Shown here: positions 61,048 through 64,000 of the stretch, one piece after another
Position numbering within the stretch: the stretch's first letter is position 1
Layout: every line of letters begins with the position of its first letter
Assembly: GCF_040675855.1 (NCBI RefSeq)
Contig: NZ_JBEGIK010000001.1
Location: forward strand, 930,001-994,000
Source: Microbacterium sp. LWH3-1.2
GTDB taxonomy: Bacteria; Actinomycetota; Actinomycetes; Actinomycetales; Microbacteriaceae
Reading direction: 5' to 3'
DNA: 64,000 bases
Translations under genes and position numbers: made by a program
The notes under the pieces: generated by a model
Database searches by the model: none
Seen by the model: only the letters and a program-made list of their open reading frames with translations
Told to the model about the DNA's origin: nothing

Positions 61048-61830
61048 ATGGAAGAGGAGCAGGAGTGGTCGATCCAGCAGATCGGGAAGCTCGCCGGCAC
61101 CACGAGTCGGACGCTGCGCCACTACGACGACATCGGCCTGCTCGCGCCGTCGCGCATCGGCCGCAACGGATACCGGTACTACGGCCAGGCCGCGCTCGTG
61201 CGGCTGCAGCGCATCCTGCTGCTGCGCCAGCTCGGGCTCGGGCTGCCGCAGATCGCGGCGGTGATCGAGCGTGAGACCGGCGAGGTGCCCGCCCTCGAGG
61301 CGCACCTGGCATGGCTCCGACAGGAGCAGGACCGGGTGGCGCGGCAGATCGCGTCGGTCGAGAACACGATCAGTGCAGTGAGAGGAGGTGAACGACTGAT
61401 GGCAGAGGACATGTTCGACGGCTTCGACCACACGCAGTACAAGGACGAGGTCGAACAGCGCTGGGGCAAGAAGGCGTACGCCGACAGCGACCGCTGGTGG
61501 CGCTCGATGAGCGCCGATGAGAAGTCCGCGTGGCAGCAGCGCGCTTCGGACCTCGGCCGTGACTGGATCGCGGCCGCGGAATCCGGGATCGCACCCGACA
61601 GTGAGGAGGCTCAGGCGGTCGCGAAGCGGCACGTCGAGTGGCTGACCGGCATTCCCGGGACTCCCGCGGCGGCGCCCGGCGGCGACGTGAAGGGCTACGT
61701 GATCGGCCTCGGCGAGATGTATGTCGCCGACCCGCGCTTCGGCGCGAACTACGCGACGAGCCAGGGCGGCACGCACGGCGCCGAGTTCGTGCGCGATGCG
61801 CTCCGCGTATATGCCGAGGCGAACCTATAG
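61048..61830 (+). CDS. TipA-like MerR-family activator
   Basis: A 260-residue regulator. The MerR HTH (about 7-75: SIQQIGKLAGTTSRTLRHYDD in part, IGLLAPSRIGRNGYRYY) and a dimerisation helix precede a C-terminal TipAS-like domain (about 120-260: WWRSMSADEKSAWQ, VAKRHVEWLTG, MYVADPRFGANY), which in Streptomyces binds thiopeptide antibiotics. GGAAGGAGG is five bases before the ATG. Probably controls its own promoter and efflux or resistance genes elsewhere. Confidence 0.9.
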   Translation: MEEEQEWSIQQIGKLAGTTSRTLRHYDDIGLLAPSRIGRNGYRYYGQAALVRLQRILLLRQLGLGLPQIAAVIERETGEVPALEAHLAWLRQEQDRVARQIASVENTISAVRGGERLMAEDMFDGFDHTQYKDEVEQRWGKKAYADSDRWWRSMSADEKSAWQQRASDLGRDWIAAAESGIAPDSEEAQAVAKRHVEWLTGIPGTPAAAPGGDVKGYVIGLGEMYVADPRFGANYATSQGGTHGAEFVRDALRVYAEANL

Positions 61831-61837
61831 TTCTTCT

Positions 61838-61890
61838 CGCTCACCTGTCCTAATGTGCCGGGGCGACCGACACTTCGTGACAGGTGAACG
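61838..61890. repeat. Dispersed 54-bp inverted repeat, copy 4
   Basis: CGCTCACCTGTCCTAATG opens and CACTTCGTGACAGGTGAACG closes the element, right after the MerR stop codon and before the strong hairpin at 61931. Confidence 0.68.
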
Positions 61891-61930
61891 GGGATGGGGA
61901 GGTGGGTCGCGCCGCACCTCGCGCGGAAAG

Positions 61931-61976
61931 GACGGACGGATGCCGCGGCCACCAGTGGCCGCGGCATCCGTCCGTC
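61931..61976. terminator. Perfect 22-base inverted repeat, bidirectional terminator
   Basis: The arm 61931-61952 (GACGGACGGATGCCGCGGCC, then AC) is exactly complementary to 61955-61976, with only two bases between. It lies between convergent genes (MerR and a small membrane protein) and contains the GGATGCCGC word in both arms. Confidence 0.72.
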
Positions 61977-61998
61977 AACTGATCCTGTGGTGCAGAGG

Positions 61999-62163
61999 TC
62001 AGGTGCCTCGTCCGCCGCTGATGACTCGGAACAGGAAGGCGATCAGCGCGATGACTCCGACGATGATGGCCACCCACAGCAGCCAACTCAGCGCCGAATT
62101 GAGGCCGCCGACGATCGCAAGGATGATCGCGACGACGATGATGATGATCAGGGCGAGGTTCAT
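61999..62163 (-). CDS. Small two-helix membrane protein
   Basis: 54 residues starting MNLALIIIIVVAIILAIVGG with a second helix LLWVAIIVGVIALIAFLF and the basic tail RVISGGRGT. AGAAGGAG lies eight bases before the ATG at 62163. Similar in plan to the protein at 51230-51388 (two helices, LLW at the start of the second). Function unknown. Confidence 0.7.
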   Translation of the reverse strand: MNLALIIIIVVAIILAIVGGLNSALSWLLWVAIIVGVIALIAFLFRVISGGRGT

Positions 62164-62375
62164 AGGAGCTTCTCCTTCTTCGTCGTCGATGCATGTGATG
62201 CATCGCGTGCCTCGTGGGCACATATCGACAGTGGCACCCGCCGGGCGGTGTCCGTAGGGGGTTGACGACGCCGGTTTTCCGGTGATACGCCGGGGGACGG
62301 CGCTGCGTGTAGGGCGGTCGGGCGGGCGCTGTCAACCCCCGTGAGGGTTCATGGCCACGTCCGTAGTTTCGCGGT

Positions 62376-63260
62376 ATGAGCACATCCGCGACCGATCCGA
62401 CGACCGCTCACCACGAGGACGGCTTCCCCGCGCAGCACCAGGATCAGCCGGGGCTCACCGGCGAGACACGTCCCGAACCCGATCACGGCGAAGAGTCGTA
62501 TCGCGCAGCGCAGCGCCTGGACGGCCGCCGCGCCCTCATCACGGGCGGTGATTCCGGCATCGGCCGGGCCGTCGCCATCGCGTTCGCGCGCGAAGGAGCG
62601 GACGTCGCGCTGACCTACATGCCCGAGGAGTACGAGGACGCGGAAGACACCGCCCGCCGGATCACGGAGAGCGGTGCGCGCGCGCTGCCGCTCGAGGGAG
62701 ACCTGCGTGACGAGGACTTCTGCGCCGAGATCGTCGAGCGCGCCGTCGAAGAGTTCGGCGGCCTCGACGTACTCGTGCTCAACGCGGCCTACCAGCAGGA
62801 CCGCGAAGGTCTCGACAAGCTCGAGACCGAAGAGTTGGAGCGGGTGTTCCGCACCAACCTCTTCGCGCAGGTCTTCACCGCCCGCGCCGCGATCCCGCGC
62901 CTGAAGCCCGGGGCGTCGATCATCGTCACGACGTCGATCCAGGCGTTCAACCCCTCTCCCGGACTGATCGACTACGCGATGACGAAGGCGGCGCAGGTCG
63001 CGTTCGTCAAAGCGCTCGCCGAAGAGCTCGGCGAGAAGGGAATCCGCGTGAACGGCGTCGCGCCGGGACCGATCTGGACGCCCCTCATTCCCGCGACGGG
63101 TTGGGATGCTGAGCGCCTCGCCACATTCGGACAGGACACGCCGCTGGGCCGTGCAGGTCAGCCCGCCGAACTCGCCGGTGCGTACGTGTACCTCGCGAGC
63201 GACGCGGCGTCGTACACCTCCGGGGCGATCCTTCCGGTCACCGGGGGCAAGGGTCTGTGA
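62376..63260 (+). CDS. Short-chain dehydrogenase/reductase (YghA-like)
   Basis: A 294-residue NAD(P)-dependent oxidoreductase. A 45-residue polar extension precedes the Rossmann start TGGDSGIG at 56-63; NAAYQQ replaces NNAG at about 136-141; catalytic S187, Y200 and K204 (DYAMTK) are in place. The extension and LTGETRPEPDHGEESY are typical of YghA/YhxC-type SDRs, often stress-linked. TAGTTT lies six bases before the ATG (leaderless). Substrate unknown. Confidence 0.9.
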   Translation: MSTSATDPTTAHHEDGFPAQHQDQPGLTGETRPEPDHGEESYRAAQRLDGRRALITGGDSGIGRAVAIAFAREGADVALTYMPEEYEDAEDTARRITESGARALPLEGDLRDEDFCAEIVERAVEEFGGLDVLVLNAAYQQDREGLDKLETEELERVFRTNLFAQVFTARAAIPRLKPGASIIVTTSIQAFNPSPGLIDYAMTKAAQVAFVKALAEELGEKGIRVNGVAPGPIWTPLIPATGWDAERLATFGQDTPLGRAGQPAELAGAYVYLASDAASYTSGAILPVTGGKGL

Positions 63261-63305
63261 AACCCGCACCCGCTGCGGCGGGAGCGACCAGGGAAGGAGG
63301 AAGCG

Positions 63306-63572
63306 ATGCCCGCAGGACGTGGATCGAACCTGAAGGATCGCGACATGTACGAGGAGCTCCGCAAGGACGGTGCCTCGAAGGAGAAGGCCGCGCGCATCTC
63401 GAACGCCGCGGCGAGCCAGGGCCGCAAGAAGATCGGCAAACGCGGCGGCAACGCCGAGGACTACGACGATCGCACCGTTCCGGAGCTGCGCAAGCGCGCG
63501 AAGGAGCTGGGTCTCAAGGGGTACTCGGGCAAGAAGAAGTCCGAGCTCATCTCGATGATCCGCAACCACTGA
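63306..63572 (+). CDS. Small Rho N-terminal-like (SAP-type) protein, DUF7218-like
   Basis: An 88-residue basic protein. The N-terminal half has DRDMYEELRKDGASKEKAAR and NAAASQGRKKIGKRGG. The C-terminal half TVPELRKRAKELGLKGYSGK and KKSELISMIRNH is a Rho_N/SAP-like helix pair that may bind nucleic acid. GGAAGGAGG precedes the ATG at 63306. Small proteins of this type are common in actinobacteria and are annotated as plasmid-stabilisation-like, without proof. Follows the SDR after 45 bases, same strand. Confidence 0.75.
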   Translation: MPAGRGSNLKDRDMYEELRKDGASKEKAARISNAAASQGRKKIGKRGGNAEDYDDRTVPELRKRAKELGLKGYSGKKKSELISMIRNH

Positions 63573-63644
63573 CGTCGGGGGAGACTCGGCCGGCGGGTAA
63601 CCCGAGCCCGTCGGCCGACCTGGCGATTTCGGTAGCGTGAACGG

Positions 63645-64000
63645 ATGCCGAAGCTCGTCCGAGTCCGTCCCTACGAGGATCCCGGCTTCCGTCGGCTGCG
63701 CTCCGGGTCGGGCTTCCGGTACGTCGGCGCCAAGGGGCGCCCTCCTGGACCGCGCCACCTCGCCCGCATCCAGGCGCTGGTGATCCCGCCCGCCTGGCAG
63801 GACGTGTGGATCAGCACGCGCCCCGACGGGCATATCCAGGCGGTGGGCGTCGATGACGCCGGCCGCAGGCAGTACGTCTATCACCCCACCTGGACCGCCG
63901 GCCGCGACCGCGGCAAGTTCGCGAGGGCGCTGGCGCTCGCCGAGGCACTGCCGCGCGCCCGAGCCCGGGTGACGACGTCGCTGCGCCGCGAAGCCCTCGA
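63645..64000 (+). CDS. Type IB DNA topoisomerase, N-terminal part (cut by window edge)
   Basis: 118 codons are visible. SGFRYVGAKGRPPGPRHLARIQ, seen in part as FRYVGAKG, then IPPAWQDVWISTRPDGHIQA, core IPPAWQDVWI, and YVYHPTWTAGRDRGKF match the N-terminal DNA-binding domain of bacterial topoisomerase IB. The catalytic Tyr would lie beyond the window. TAGCGT is six bases before the ATG at 63645 (leaderless). Confidence 0.88.
   Translation, partial: MPKLVRVRPYEDPGFRRLRSGSGFRYVGAKGRPPGPRHLARIQALVIPPAWQDVWISTRPDGHIQAVGVDDAGRRQYVYHPTWTAGRDRGKFARALALAEALPRARARVTTSLRREAL

Overview
The window is high-GC, densely packed actinobacterial chromosome. Codon choice, many genes with a TANNNT -10 box six or seven bases before the start codon, TGATG/ATGA/GTGA overlaps inside operons, DUF3073, and scattered pur genes beside an SCP2-like gene fit Microbacteriaceae, most likely Microbacterium or a close relative. 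The genus is inferred; no rRNA, tRNA, CRISPR, integrase or insertion sequence was seen.

Layout. 0-6.9 kb: a truncated membrane protein, a hemerythrin protein, an SRPBCC protein, an M20 amidohydrolase, a LacI regulator with a GH13 alpha-glucosidase, apt, and an FMN-binding protein. 7.4-33.7 kb: a large purine-nitrogen catabolic island. It holds urate hydroxylase hpxO and OHCU decarboxylase uraD; an XRE-cupin regulator; an NCS1 permease, racemase and allantoinase; a GntR regulator; an SLC1 carrier followed by formamidase-like, AtzH-amidase fusion, pucG and allC genes; a DUF1275 protein; a LOG phosphoribohydrolase; an NMT1-type ABC importer; and xdhC, 8-oxoguanine deaminase and xanthine dehydrogenase genes, with a MobA-like gene divergent. 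33.7-36.2 kb: a 2-hydroxyacid dehydrogenase, DUF1761, purQ and purS. 36.3-42.5 kb: a cellobiose-type ABC importer, GH1 beta-glucosidase and CebR/CelR-like regulator behind three operators of the TGGGAGCGCTCCCA type. 42.6-57.6 kb: a VOC protein, uracil/xanthine permease, ABC exporter, purC, TfoX-like protein, PadR with an MFS exporter, purD, an SCP2-like protein, purM and purF. 57.6-64 kb: an MFS remnant, DUF3073, a universal stress protein, PadR with DUF4097, a TipA-like MerR regulator, an SDR, a Rho_N-like small protein, and the start of a type IB topoisomerase.

How the island works (inference from families and context). Xanthine dehydrogenase and 8-oxoguanine deaminase produce urate, HpxO oxidises it, and UraD makes allantoin. 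The racemase, AllB, AllC and PucG then take allantoin through allantoate and ureidoglycine to oxalurate and glycine. The amidase fusion and formamidase-like enzyme are candidates for releasing nitrogen from oxalurate or related amides. Five promoter regions of the island carry GTNAC-N6-GAAAC elements, the form of the actinobacterial GlnR box. The GAAAC half lies 10, 21 or 32 bp from the -10 box, i.e. spaced by one helical turn. This suggests one nitrogen-responsive regulon, with local control added by XRE-cupin and GntR proteins.

Two families of dispersed intergenic repeats and an over-represented GGATGCNGC word that also forms terminator stems are further features of the window.
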